From: Litomosoides sigmodontis
Taxonomy: Eukaryota > Nematoda > Chromadorea > Rhabditida > Onchocercidae
Length of the DNA stretch: 64,000 nt
Direction: 5' to 3'
Assembly (NCBI GenBank): GCA_963070105.1
Contig: OY718807.1
Location: forward strand, 3,259,001-3,323,000
Shown here: positions 13,230 through 32,951 of the stretch, piece by piece
How positions within the stretch are numbered: the stretch's first letter is position 1
Layout: each line of letters starts with the position of its first letter
Translations under genes and position numbers: made by a program
Notes under the pieces: generated by a model
Databases searched by the model: none
What the model was told of the DNA's origin: nothing
The model's input: the letters and a program-made list of their open reading frames with translations, nothing else

Positions 13230-15006
13230 GCATCAAACGATCAGTTTAAATTCCATCATAAGCCGGCCGGAAAAGTTAATTGAATTTTTTTTTAATAAAT
13301 TTTTCACCTATACCTATTACATCAAATCATTGTCAATGGATACTTCAAATTTAGTAAAATATTATTACATTTATTCATCATTCAATTTTCAAAGTAAATT
13401 TGAAATCTATAAATTTATTAAATGATTCTTACTCGTCATCATTCCTTTTCCCATTAAAAATTTTTAAGAAAATACTTTGAAATTTTACTAATCGATGCAT
13501 TTCATTGGTTAAATTTCTTGTATGCTAAGTGAAGTGAACTTCCTTAATGGAACTTTTCATTTGAAGTATTTACTGTGTGAATTGAAAACGAAATGTTTGT
13601 ACAACGGAAAGGAAGAGAGTACAGCGAGTGAGTGATATTCATTTCACACAACTCAACGACAAATTCCACTTCGATCGCACAACGGCGCAAATCACTTCCA
13701 TCAATTATGCATATTTGGATGAATCACACACTTCCATCCTTGTTAACTTCTAATGAATTTTTGGAACATTAAAAGATGAATAATTGTAACATTCATTTGT
13801 ACGCACTTATCCGTTTCTGTTTTATTAAATGGAAAATTTTAAAGTAACTAAATTGTGTGTGACCTTCGAATTTTATAACAAATGGTTCTGAGTTGTGAAA
13901 ATTACATTTCCTTTAAAGAAAGAAAAAGAAGGATAATATTATTAGCGAAGTTTGAGTGGAAATAGATTAAAATGGAATGTATTACAAATTCTAATGGAAA
14001 TCAGTAAGTCAAACTGATAAATGATAAGTGATGTGTCTGATAAAAAGAAAGATGAAATTTTCACTTCTAAGAGAAGACTTTCTTCATTTTGGATTATTGA
14101 AGTCGTAGCTCAAAATGATAGATCTAAAATGAGCTTAAAAACGTAATGTAATGGATCGTCAATGACTTAAAAAATAGAATTGAAGCAGGTTAGCATAGAC
14201 CTGGAATTATAAGTCGAATTTAAGCAAATTTAAATTGGCAAAATGTTACACTTTAAGCTGTTTATTCGAACTAGCAGCAAAACCCTTATACCAGACTCAT
14301 TCTACTACAAATTAATTGCATTTTTTTAACTTTCAAATTTACTTTCAATTGCTGAATTTGTCAACTTATAAAAAAAGTGGAAGAAAGAACAATTCCAACT
14401 GTGCCGTATTTTTTTCAGAATTAGAAAATTCGATTTGTTTGTTCCAAAATTAGCATTTTACAAAAATTGCTACGGAATGGATAACTTTCAGTTTTACGGC
14501 TTTTACGTTTTAGGCTCTTTCGTACCCTTGTAATTTTAATTTTTCGTATATATGGGTTTGCAATAAGCTTTTGAACTTGTACTTTTAATTTCAGAAATTA
14601 AACGTTGTGAAAATGTCGGTTCAATCATTTGTTTACTTTGAATAACTTACATATGCATGTATGCGATATATATGTTTATTTGATGCAGCTCTTTGTATGC
14701 TAATTTTATTAGAAATTTAAACTTTTGTGTTGAATCGAAATAACAATTGAACTGAAATAATAAGTTATTACATTCAAGTATTAATTTCCTAATCCTTTTG
14801 TTTTGTTTTCAATTATACAGTTTGAACATTCGCGTACTCTTCTAAACTTACAACAACTTACGACAAATGGCCGAACAATAATTAATTTGCGAATTAACTT
14901 ATTATTCACTTCTGCCTCTCTTTCAATATTCCATTTCATGTAATTTCAAATTTTACTATAAAATGTGCACTGAAAGTGAAGTTTAATTAATTCATATGGT
15001 ATTTGT

Positions 15007-19986
<4,980 letters not shown>

Positions 19987-20131
19987 CTGAAATAATTAAA
20001 CGCACAAATTATCAGAAGCTCATTTGCAGCCATTACAAAAATTTCAAAACAAATAACTAGAAGGAAAAAAATGAAAATTCGTTTCAATTAACATTTAATA
20101 TTGTCATATTATAATATTAATTATTAATTAC

Positions 20132-20418
<287 letters not shown>

Positions 20419-22857
20419 ATTATTATATTATTACTATTATTATTATGACTGATCCAGTCATTTAATTTTTAAGTTTGAAAATGAATTATCGTTTAATTGC
20501 CTATTTCGTTGTTCCAGCAATTTCTATCAGCAAAATACATGCAATTGTATGACAATTTTAAATGTCAAGGATGAAAGAACCTATCGTGCTGTCTAAATGA
20601 AATGTAGCGTTGTTTATTTTACAATGATTTTTCAGCGTAATACTTTTAAAATTATTGACAATTACTCTTTTTTAAGTTAAAATTCATATTTCCCATATTT
20701 TACTTCTCAACATTTTTTTGGTCAAAAATGCAATGCTTTTATGCGTGTGCCGCAGTGCTCATTCCTATCAAAAATATAAGTAACTATTTCTAAAAAATAT
20801 CAATCGATAGTTTTTTATGTTAAAGTGCTGTTAATAAGTTATTATTATCGTTTAAAAGTATTTAAAAATCGTCAAAGTGAAAAAGTTTTCTAAGCTAATA
20901 AAAGCAAATAAATTACGTGAAATAAATGTGTTGAAAAGAAAGCAATCTTAAAAAGCTAATTAAATTAATTACTTATTGGGCTTTTGTTAAATTAGCAAAA
21001 GGCTACTAAAGCAGTTCTTTTTTCTTTAAATAAAAAACAACAATTTTGTATTTGAGAAAATAGAGAAAGCAAAAGAAGCCAAAAAACATGATAACCGCGT
21101 AGACGGTGCATTTCATAACGTTCAAATTGTGAAATGTTGCCGAATTTGCTAGCATCAAAGGACGTGATAAAGCGTATCAGTTGTTCTATCGGTGAGAAAG
21201 GCGGAGAAAATGTATTCCAAATTTCACTTTATGATATCACGTGCATCAAATCTATAAAATATTTTATTTAAAATTTTCTCTCCCTCTCTCTCTCTCTCTT
21301 TTATTCTGAGAGAAAAAAAAAGAGTTAATAGCACTAAAAGATATGTATGATTGGTTCGTTGGATTTCGCAGAGTTGAAAATGTTGAAAATTATTGTTTGC
21401 TGCAAATGCAATTGTTGTTGTTATTGTTGTTGTTGTTGTTGTTGGTAACAGATGTTTTCGTTGGTTCTTTTTTCTTTTCCTCCAACAAATGCTATTTCTA
21501 ACATTTCACACAGGCCTATTTCAATCTGCAAACTAATTGCAAAAATAAAGTAGGAGGAAGGTGTGAAAGGTAAAGAGGTGAACGACGCTGCTACGAACAA
21601 CGAAACAGGCTGAGTTGATTGCCAAGCGTAACTAATTTATTCTAACAACAACACGTAAAATTTTTGGGACAATTGTTGAAGAGCGTTTTTTTTCTTTTTT
21701 TTTTATTCCATACAAATGAGAGAATTGATGAGATAAATTAAAATTTAAATTTTTGACAAATAAGTTCCATTTGTCATTGTTGGTTTTACTTGAACTGTTT
21801 GGAAGACGAGGAGGTTTCTCTCCTCCTCTCACATACATCAACTTAGTTAATGAATCAATTAATTAAATAAAAGCATTAGGGAGATAATCAATTTCTACTG
21901 CGTAGAATATTTTTACATTCATGCAGTGGTACTTGCATTTTTCTGATACAACAAATTTTTAGCAAATGTCTAACAAATTTACCGTCTTCTTTTCCACATC
22001 GATAAATCAAATATTAAATTCGAAAATTTTCATATTCTTATTAAAGCGATGTAATTTTCCTAATGCTACGATTACATGTAGAGAGAATTATATAAAATAA
22101 AATTGAAATTAAGCATTGAGCAAATAATCCATATCTTCAAAAACGATGCATGAGAAAAAAAATTTTTCAAAAGGCGGATTCAATATGTTTAAATTAAAAA
22201 GCTAAAAGCAAAATGCTAGATTTAGTATTTTATTAATTTCAAAATTGCAAATTTACTTTTTCATAAATTTTACATTCAAAGGAAGATTTCAATTTTGACC
22301 ACTCTAAATCCTGAAAAAAAAAATCGGGAACGAAAAAATTGTATTATACTTTTGACTAATAGCCATTGCTACGTCTTATTTATTTGCGAATTATTTCTTC
22401 TCATAAATATCTGATGAGCGTTGTCGAGATTAATTCAATCCAAGCCTAAATATATATAGCTGTCATCATCAACCACAACTATTTCAATGTTTCCTTTCAC
22501 TCTTAATTAACCCTTTTGTTTGTGAAAATAAAAATTTTTCAAGCGAATTTCACCTTATTGAATTAGTTAGAGTGGAAATGAAATGGTTGTCGGATGAAAA
22601 ATTTTAGAAAAAAGAACAAAGGAAAAAATAATTTCCTCCTCATTCATGTCAGTTACGGTGTTAGTGATATGATAATACGATATAAATGTATGGATATTTT
22701 ATAAATACATTTTGAAAGCTTAACAAAATACATAGAACCGAAAAATGTGCTAGAAGATTGATATCAGAAATTTCAAAAGATGATAGTTTGGAGGGTGAAG
22801 AGGTGGATGGTGATAATGAAGTCATAGGACTGCTTGACAAAATGAATGAATGAGTGT

Positions 22858-22903
<46 letters not shown>

Positions 22904-22977
22904 GCTACTACGTAAACATGAAAAAGCTGTTAAATGAGAAAGGATAGGATTGAGAAAGAGAGGAGGGCAGAGGAAAG

Positions 22978-23010
<33 letters not shown>
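22858..23010. repeat. (ACT)n and (GAT)n trinucleotide microsatellites
   Basis: A run of about 15 ACT units at 22858-22905 and about 10 GAT units at 22981-23010. Together they create a long serine-rich minus-strand reading frame that is not a gene. Confidence 0.9.
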
Positions 23011-23012
<2 letters not shown>

Positions 23013-24883
23013 AGCAAATGAATTAAAAAAGATATTGTTAGCTTATGCATATTTAGGCTACAAGCTATTTAGTAAGTATGCCTAAGTATTATGTTATCCA
23101 TTTCTGCCCTCTCTCTCTCTTTTATTTTAATAAATTCATCAATTTAGCTATAAACATTAGTGATTTGTAGCAATTTTGAACAGTTCAAAATTTGATTATT
23201 GATTAGGTAAGGAAGAAAAAAATTTTTTCTTTTGAGAAATTACTTATGACGAAAGCATCAAGAAGACGGGGAATGAGGAGGAGGTAGAGGATGATGAATT
23301 ATGATATTTTTCATTTCTCTCAGAAACACCGAAGAGTGTATGCAATAAGAATTTGCTAAGTAAAATTTAAAATCATTCATTCACTCTCTCTTTTCATTGA
23401 TGATTGCAAAACATTGAAAATTTTATTTGCTATTGCAATTTAGTTAATTAATTTTTTGAAAGAAATAAAAACTTAGCATTTAATTAATTGTTTAACGAAA
23501 TTGTTTTAATTATTGCTATTCGCAATTACTTTGCTAAAGAATTTCAACTGAAAAGGATGATAAATCATTCATTGATATTATAACATATAAATTTTTTATT
23601 TTATTAAATTTCCTTTCAATAATTCAATCGTTGGAAGCATGCACTAATTGAATAAATGAAAGTCTTAAAAAGTTGCAAAAAGTTTCGTTAATTTCTTTTT
23701 CCAAATACATTTAAATTAGTATAATATTCACTGAAATTCGCATAGTTTTTCAATTCCTTTTACAAAATAATTTAAAACGAAAAAAAGATAAAGTTTTAAC
23801 AGTTTTGAAGGATCTAATTAGTTTTGACAGTACACGTGTAAGGCGTGAAGAGCAAAATGCACCCCTTCACATGCATTTATTTTCATCAAAATTTCAGCCT
23901 ACTAATTTTTCTATCAAAAAATATATTACATAAAAGATGAAATTTATTTCATTTTCTGAAATTGGAAAAAAATTTTTCAATTTATTTTTTAGCTAAAGGA
24001 AAAATGTTCGCCCTGTTATAACATAATAGTTAGCTAATTTGAATTGCTGTAACGTAGGAAATTTGCTATTCGAGTGAATTTCGCGCACAAATTGGGAGGA
24101 ATAAATGCAAATTCCATCCCTGAATTAAATTATAAAAATATTTCAAAATAAAATTCCAATAGACGAATATTTATGAGTTTATGGAATGTGTGAGATTTCA
24201 CTTTTCACTGTATCGTTGATAAACGAGGAATTTAAGTGTTTTTTCTTTTAAATCAAAACAAAGCGTATGCCATACGCATACAGGCACACGTAAGTGCACG
24301 CATACGCAAACCCAGCGAAAATCCTTTTAATAACAGAAATATCGATCCGATGCAGTTAAATTGGAATATTTAAAATGTAATAAAAAAGGAATGTTGGAAA
24401 AATAATTAAATATTTCCGAAAATATAATTCGAAGTTTTTCTTCCCTTCTTCCTCTCACATTACATATTTCACGTCGATATTTTCACTTTCTTGCCGCTGT
24501 GAATACAATCCTCAAAATCATATTTCAACTAATTAATTAATTAATTTAATCACTAAATTTGACTGACGTACTGTCAACACAAAATATAGCATATCACAAG
24601 GATGCAGCTAGCATTAGAACAAATTATATTTTTCTATTTTATATTCTTATATTTATATTCTTCTATTGACTTATTTCGAGTAGTGTAGTAAAGAAAGAGA
24701 AAAAAGTAATTATTATGTGTTTAATTTGCATAGCGCTAAGTAGATGAAATAAGCTTTGATGAAGGAAAAAATATAATTTATTCAAAAATAAATTAGCGAA
24801 AGAATTATTCTTGCTTTGAATTAATAATGCATGCACCTATGAGCTCATGAGGAATAATTGAAATTTACAAATTAACAAAATAC

Positions 24884-24968
24884 CTTGCTGGTAATATTTC
24901 TTCGTTGCTGTCAAAGAGATTTGTGATTGATAACTGATAGCATTATCAGTGTTGTTGTTTGGGTACAT
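24884..24968 (-). CDS. Candidate N-terminal exon of the GPCR
   Basis: An ATG at 24968 opens a 28-codon segment starting MYPNNNTDNAI and ending at a GCAAG|GTATTT donor. NNNT is an N-glycosylation sequon, as expected for an extracellular GPCR N-terminus. The exon ends in phase 1, whereas the TM1 exon starts in phase 0. Either a small exon lies between them, or this exon is not part of the gene. Confidence 0.35.
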
Positions 24969-27545
24969 TTCAAGTGGTAATGCATATAGCAGTGAAAGAG
25001 AAAATGTTTGTTTCAGTCTAGGAGAGCAATAAATGAAATGAAGGAAATTTTAAAATTTAAACTAATTGGCAATGAAATAGGTATGAGTATATATGGATTG
25101 AGTACGCCAAAGAATATGTGATTGTGCATCACACTGATGCGAACTTCTCACTTATGCTTCCTAAAGTTGTTTTTCTTTATTAATAATTAATTTCATAAAT
25201 ATAAAATTTAAGAAATTAGCAATTGGCTTATTGCAACACATACCAATTAATGTGCAAAACTTATAAAAAAAATGGTTCTGATTAAATTTGAACTTTAAAT
25301 TTAAATTGTACAAGGAAACTAAAATTTCCGGTTTATCAACTTACATAAAAAATGCAACAAATTCAAAATAAATCAAAAAAAGAAGGAAGAATGGAGTGGT
25401 TGTAAATGTTTCGCTACTCAGTTACCGTCGTTGAATTATCAAATGCTAAAATTAGTTAAAATGAAACTCTCAGATGAAGTATAGAACTTGTGCTATTAAA
25501 ATTTAAGCTATAATATCGGTAGATTGAAAGTGAAAGATTGATGAGTAGTACTGGCTAATTAAGTTGTGAAATCGCAATCACTTCGTATAGCAGCCGTTGC
25601 TAGCATTCAGTGTATTGTAATTTCCACAGCTATACATTCACATTGAATTTAAACGAAAAATGTGAAGGTTGAGTTTGTGCCTATGCCAAACATTAAGTGT
25701 GATTGCTGAAGTAAGCGGTACTGAAATAAGTAAAATTGAAATTAATTTATGAGACATAATCCTTTCACAGCTAAATTTCTCACTTCATTATTTTACACAC
25801 CAAAAAGACTACAACTACCAATAGAGGCAGTGATATTTCCAGAGAATAATAAATGCAACTTTATGTTTTAAGAAGTAATTTCCATTTTTCCAAAAATTCT
25901 CCTTTCTTCCTTTCTCGTTTGTTTTTTTATTCTGTTTTACTCTAAGAGGAAATTTTCAAAAGATATTCCAAAATTTTATCATTAAATACATTGCTAATTC
26001 AGTTCTTTCGCACAGTTCTGAAGCACTGAAATAAGCAAAATAGAGCGAAAATAAGCACAATTTTAGCACTGAAAATGTAAAATTTATTAAATTTTGCAAA
26101 ATTTATGGTTATTTAGTGGCTACCAACTCACTTCACACTATTTATTCATTTTATTAATTAAAAATAAGCAAAATAGAGTGGAGTGGTTTTTCCACCTCCT
26201 AAATATCACATTGAAAAGAATGGAAGAAAAAGGCGAGCATACATTCGATGACGTCATCGTGTACAACGGAAATGCAATTCGGTAAAAAGGAAAATACCAA
26301 TGACGCGACGGCAAATGCGTGTGCGTGTGCACCAACCTATCCTACCCTATCATCATTTCAACCTTCTCCTTTGTCGCTGAATCTCTTCACTCTCATAACT
26401 AATGTTATTTAAATTTAAATTTTGAGGAATTTGTTAATAAATATTTGAATAGATTATTGGAAGGAAATTATGAATTGAGCAAACAGTAGCAACAACAACA
26501 ACAACACATTGCAATTCCACTTATACTTTCATTTATTTAATGACTTCTCCCTTTTTGGAGTAATAGTGGCGATGCAATCGAATTCATTCACTTCTGCAGT
26601 TAACTGAAGCGAATTATTTGTGGTGAAAATTGGACGATTTCGTGAAAATTGGAGAAATTAAAATAAATGAGAAAGTAGTTTTAATTTTCATTTAATTTTT
26701 TTGACAAAACTTACTCTCTTGTATTTTCAGAGAGATTTATTTGCATTAAATCAAGCATTTCTTTCTTCTTGAAAAAAATTATTTGAGGAAAGAATGTTAT
26801 AAAAGAATTTTCGCAATTTCTCTTGCGTCAAACAGAAAAGAAAATATTATTGTAATTGATAGCATAACCATTTTTATTAAATAATTGCATGATTTTTATT
26901 TAGATGAAAAGACAAAAAAGCAAAGCAGCTGAACGGACAAGCCAGCAGAAAAGGAGATGAAGCGAGTTAATTGCAGAGATACTTCGAAAATAAACCAAAT
27001 GAGCCAAGCAATTCTTTGAAATTCATGTTTTAAAGAAAAAATTTGTTAGCCATCTGTAAAAGCCATAATTAATAGCTCCTTTCTAGTTGTTACAATTTAT
27101 TTCTGCTTGTCGCATGAAAGAAATATTTCACCTAAACTTCTAACATGAAAGTTTTCTAAATAAGCCATCAAATTTACAGGATATGTCATTTTTTGCCACT
27201 TTTTTCAGGGTGGTTGATCAAACATTAAGGATCAAACATCATCAAATAGTATGAATTTCGATGCCATGTGAATATCTAACGATGGATCCATCCACGTAAG
27301 CCGAAATATTGCGACATTTTATTTCATAAAATTGACTTTAATTAAGACAAATGAATAATGTGGCAATGCTTCTCACAGAGAAAGTATAAATAGACAAAGT
27401 CGTATTTTGCTAATTTTCATCTCTCTGCAGACGCAATCACTTACTTCAAAGATCACTTAAATGGACACACAAATCACCTTCTACAGGCTATCAGACAGAA
27501 AAAAATTACTCCAGCAGATTTCTATTTGTCTAAACATGACTTCAT
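24969..27545. other. Intergenic between GPCR 5' flank and iPGM 3' end
   Basis: No supported coding exon. A minus-strand AATAAA near 27319-27324, about 220 bases past the iPGM stop, is a candidate polyadenylation signal. Confidence 0.5.
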
Positions 27546-30500
27546 CTAGACTTCATTAACCAGTGGTTGCCCGGTCATCTCAGAGGGCAACGGTAAACCC
27601 ATGACTTTTAATACTGTTGGAGCAACGTCGCAAAGAGCCATTTCTCGATCCGGTAACTTATCCATGAATTTGAATTTCGTTGAAGAGCAAGTGAATGGCA
27701 CTGCAAAGCAAAATGTGACAAAAATGCAGAAACTAGCATGAAATAAAATCTCTTCGTAAAAACGAGCCATAATATTCCAAGAAAAAAACCTCACACAGTA
27801 CACTCTGTTGAAAAAAATGTAAAATGTAAAAAGTGTACCCAAATTGCATGTGTGGGCAGTATGCTTGCTACCATCTGGCGCCATCATTTTTTCAGCATTG
27901 CCATGATCTGCTGTTACCATCAATATGTAGTCGTTCTTCTTACATGCTTCATATATTCGTCCAATAGCAATATCTAAAAAGCTTCGAGTGATAATAACCA
28001 TAAACCAAAATTAGCAATTGTATCAAAATCGGTAGACAAAGAACGCCTCCTAAAAATTTATTGTAAAAAGATAATTTGTGATGTGGTACCAGCCAAACCT
28101 ATTAGACTACCTTTTGTGACATAAAATTAAGTATATGCCACTTTTTTTCACAGTAAATATGTTAGCTACACACTCTCTACTCTAAACAACATCAATCAAA
28201 AAGCATGGATAGAAAAAGCAACCTGTTGCCTCAACTGCTTTCACGGCCGCTTCATATACGCCAGTATGGCCAACCATATCAGGAGGCGCAAAATTGCACA
28301 TGACAAATGGATGTTTCTTTAGATGAAGTTGCTCGATAACCTGAGAAACACGGTATAAGTTATCGAAATTACATAAGGAAAATAAATTTGTCAGCATAAT
28401 TTAAAAAATTAAAGAAATGCTACTTAACGAACGGTACGATATAAAGGAGATAGGTTACCTTATCAGCCACACCTGCTGAGCTCATTGGTGGATCAAGATC
28501 ATAGGTAGCAACTTTCGGTGACACTACCAAGCACCGTTCTTCATTCGCAAATTGTTTCTCCACACCGCCGTTGAAAAAGAATGTGACGTGCGCATATTTT
28601 TCCGTTTCTAATAGATTAAATGCATTAGAATACCGCAATAATATTGTTAAGTTAAAAGAGTCAAAAAGCGCATATGTACCTACCACTAGTTGTAATTCAG
28701 TCCATGACATCATTCAAGGATTATTACCCTTTCATATGAGATGTGGTATATTGAAGCACTAAGGATACTACTTCACATGACTACAACTGTAAACAAAAAA
28801 TCCTTTTTTTGTACGCGGAGATGGAAGCTGCTTAGCTAAGACAATTTTAATAGATGAATGTTTACAATGTAATGTTGGCACCAAGAACGCTTAGCGCCCT
28901 TCATAGGATAATTGATTTTAATTACTGGTAGCTTAAAATTAAGACTAATCGATTTGTCACTTTTTCTTATAAAGCATAAGTATAGTACTATCTAAGGACA
29001 AAACCAACCTGCACAATGGAACTGTGTTAAATTGTTTACAGATAACCATTCGGCCAATACGTTTTTATGAGATTCTGGTGGAAAGAGCGCAGGAAATGTA
29101 AATTCTGCCTTGTACTGAGTCATCCCAACTACTTGCTAGAACATAAGAATAATTCAAATAAATACAGCACTTGGAAAAATGTGTTTCAAAATTCCAAAAA
29201 CAGTGGGCTCTTAAAATCTTGTTTTTGTTTATCTATTTTTGATAACCAAATAACCAAGACCATGGAAACACATACATATCACATACCATATCTTTCGGGT
29301 GTTTAATATCAGACTTCAGATCTTTGTATCGTTCCATACCCATACATTCAGTGATTTCCCGCATGCGGTCAGCTCGATAATCGAAGAATATCAAAGTATC
29401 ACCATCTCAAATACACAACGCTATATTTTTTTGCAACTCGAATAAATATTTTTTACACGTCATCTCTCAATCTAACTCTACGAGTTAAAGTTATAGTTAA
29501 ATCCGGTCAACCTAAACATCAACTGATTGCGATATTCATCACTGCTCCTATCAAAATTGTCAGATTTTTCATTTAAACAGAATGTATTTCGGCATATTGA
29601 AATATCACCTTGATGTTCTACCCTTTATAATACAATAACAAAAATAAAATCAGTATGATAATTCACCTTTTGTACGTCCTTCATCAGAAAGTATTATTGG
29701 TTTTAAAAATTCATCGGTTTCGTCCTTTGCATATCGCCCTTTGATAACATCAATCGCTTTATCAACTGTAGTCTTCTCACCAACACCGCCAATCAGTGCA
29801 TCATAGCATATCTGAAAATATGAAAAAATGACACACAAATAATAATTACTACAGAATTTGATTTTTTATCTGAATAGATACTAAATAGTGCGAATGTACA
29901 CGAGATGCGCTACAGTTACATTTCATGTACAGTTAGATGAAATGATAACTTCACTGCGACTGATTTGAATATTAAACTAACGCTAAGAAAGAACTGTAAT
30001 GCAAAGTATCTAAACTGTCCTATTATGGTGGCATGAATTAATTTTACTTGCAATGATCTACTGCACAAGTTTTCTTTCAGTAAATATCAGTCCCGAAATA
30101 TTTTGAAAATCCCAGTTAGAAGAGATTCTAGTAAAATAATGTCAATTGCGGGCATTAAATACTCGAATTCGTTCCCATCGCTTGTCCCTGTCCATTGCAT
30201 AGTAGCGCCCCACTATTGTTGCTATTTCACCATACTGCTCCTTGTTAATAAAATCAATCAACTGTTGAAGGAAACGAACTGAAAACAAAGGAAATCTTCT
30301 ATTCTTATTCTTGCAAAAAAGGAACAAGTGATCTAAAAGAACTTAACATATAAAAATAATGATACCTCCGCTTGTTGGACTTGTATCACGGCCATCTCCA
30401 AAGAATTGAATGTAAAGCTTTGGTACTTTACACTGTTTTAAAGCCGTTATCAATGCAAACAAATGGTCGATATGTGAATGAACACCACCATCGCTGACCT

Positions 30501-31363
30501 CAAAATCCATTAAAACCTTTACAATTTATAAATTTTATGGTCATAAACTTGAACGTGTCACACGAGTAATATCAAATAGTAGTGGACAAACGCCTTAGTT
30601 TCACATCAACAAATAAAATAATGAAATCAACAAATAAAAGCAGTAAACAAATTAATGAACAAAAGTAAATCCAAATCTTACCAAACCACATAAATGGATG
30701 CGACCATTCCCTTTAATTGCACGTTCAGCAGCTGCTTTCAAATGCTTATTTTCTACTAAAGTTTTGTTCTTAACTGCCAAATTAATGCGCACAATATCCT
30801 AAAGTCGTTTATAATGAGGAAAAAGACCAAAATAATGCTCCAGAAGCATTTCAGTAATCTCGAAAACTTTTAGGACTATATAAACAAAAGGGCTGAATTA
30901 AACGACAGCAAATTTTTGAAAAACAATACTTCATACTCTATATTACCTGATAAACAACACGTCCAGCGCCAATATTTAAATGGCCCACTTCCGAATTACC
31001 CATAAGTCCTTCTGGTAAACCAACATGCAAGCCGTGTGCTTCAATTGGATGTGAATTCAATGCACAGAGCTCATCCATGATCGGTGTTTTAGCATTTAGT
31101 ATTGCGTTTCCTGCAAAGAAAGTTCCGTTAATCCATAATCTTACCTGAAAGATCAGCTTTTCGAACCAGTATACCTTTAATACCAACACAGTCGTATAAA
31201 AATGATATCAGCGGCTAAACGCATCCTTCACGTAATGCTACACATTTCATAAAATTTCCATGATAAGAATGAAATAAAAATCAAAACAAAAACCTTTGCT
31301 TTCAGAGCTGATCCCCCAACCGTCAATCACTACCAGACATACTCGATTTTTCACTTCTGTCAT
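27546..31363 (-). CDS. ipgm-1: Cofactor-independent phosphoglycerate mutase (iPGM), complete
   Basis: Interconverts 3- and 2-phosphoglycerate in glycolysis and gluconeogenesis using two divalent metal ions. Twelve exons: 31294-31363, 30947-31110, 30682-30798, 30366-30498, 30163-30278, 29667-29811, 29287-29405, 29009-29135, 28459-28607, 28223-28340, 27839-27973, 27546-27700. They sum to 1,548 nt, or 515 residues, the length I recall for filarial iPGM, with every junction in phase. Key motifs: metal-binding DGWG near residue 15, the nucleophile Ser in [70 protein letters not shown] and KHTAHT. The ATG follows a CTTCCAG acceptor at 31377, a likely spliced-leader site. An in-frame ATG at 31396 is a less likely start. 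iPGM is absent from mammals, which use the unrelated cofactor-dependent enzyme. Confidence 0.98.
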
Positions 31364-32478
31364 CTTTTCGGAAATCCTGGAAGCAGAGAGTTTCATACGT
31401 ACATCAGTTCCGTGCACATACGTCTTCGACGCAAAACATTGAAAGAGAAACCCGTAAAACGTAAACAAATTTTGTTATAGCTATGATGCAAATCAATACG
31501 TGCCTACATATATGTGTACTCTCACGTACGCCAAACAAAGCTAACGAGATGTGAAACGTTAAAGGTACTTCAACAAGCTGTACAGACGGCCGAAATGAGG
31601 GAAGCACACATCCACTTCCGCTCTATGCAATGATTGTATGAAATAAGACGTTGCACAAGTTTAATTATGCAGAAATATTTGGTTGAACATGGAATTGATT
31701 AAATTTTAATTTCATTAATTGAATTTTAAAGTTGTGGCATTTTTTTTTTGAGAAATACGGATTTAACTTGTTATATACGAAAATTAATTTAAAATTAAAA
31801 GATAAATCGATAATTTCTATCGCCAAACGCTGTAACATTTAAGCTTTTAATTTTGCTTTCAAAACTGAGATTTACTACAACTCTAAGCTGAGGCTGAGCT
31901 AGCTGTAACTTTATGATATGTAAGTTATCGATTGGTTTGATAAAGACGGTTGTTGAGGATGCATGCATTATTGATTAATTTCTAATAAATATATGAAGAA
32001 GTAATCAATCCTTTTCATTGTTTTTCAAAAGATAAAAATATTTTTAAAAGCAATTAATTCTACTAATGCAAAGATTAAAACAATGCGTAAAATAGGAATG
32101 AAAAGCATAGAAACACGAGTTTTCCACGTGTCACACTTCAAGAGAACCACTAAGTAATGCTGGAAGTACAATGTTTGTTTTGCTGTTCGTTAAAGTGAGG
32201 GATAAAAGCAGACAAGCGATGAGTGAAATCGATGAAAAGCAACGATGTTTGTTAGAGTTGTAATAGGTGAGAGGAGAAAAAGATTTCAAAAATACTTCAA
32301 ATATTTTTTTACGACTTGAAATATTTATTTCACGTTCCGCTTATGCCTTAAATTTTACAAAAAAAAAAAAAAAAAATCTGACGTCGAATTTAACAAATGA
32401 AACAAATCTTAGGTCTAATCTTACAACCAAAAAACAACTTGCGCCAAATCTTACAAACAAAAAAAAATGGCAGTAGCA

Positions 32479-32544
32479 GTTAGTAGTGGCATCTCATTTG
32501 CATATTACTGTTAGTTAGTGATGGTATCTCATTTGCATATTAAT
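32479..32544. repeat. Imperfect tandem duplication carrying two ATTTGCAT octamers
   Basis: A segment of about 35 bases is repeated with few changes. Each copy carries tctcatttgcatatta, with ATTTGCAT at 32496-32503 and 32531-32538. ATTTGCAT is the complement of the POU-domain octamer ATGCAAAT. Confidence 0.7.
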
Positions 32545-32802
32545 ATCAGTAAGATGTAAAATACAAAGTACTGACGACACACTGTATGATAGTCGCCACT
32601 GTTAATTGTAATTGTTTAATTTCGACAAGTAAAATCTCTTTTTCATTAGAAAATATACGCAAATCACTTCATTGCGAAAAAAACAGAACCAAAGATAATG
32701 CAAAACCAACGAATGGTTTCAATTTCTAAAATTTTATACTTCAAAAAGTTATACATTTGAAATTTTTAAAAGTAAAATAAAATTAAAAAGTTTCAACGCA
32801 TT

Positions 32803-32951
<149 letters not shown>

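Larger units (their letters stand above)
11810..15006. other. Intergenic stretch rich in microsatellites
   Basis: No convincing coding exon was found. A strong minus-strand donor (ACAG then GTAAGTG, near 12121) may end a 5' untranslated exon of the aerolysin-like gene. Low-complexity tracts include a TA/TG block, a purine-rich tract near 12480-12541 and (TTA)n near 13204. The 3' end of the GPCR transcript should lie just below 15007; a minus-strand AATAAA is present near 14675. Confidence 0.55.

Noticed and set aside
22661..23050. 129-codon serine-rich minus-strand frame
   Set aside because: Produced by the (ACT)n and (GAT)n repeats; composition is the repeat itself.
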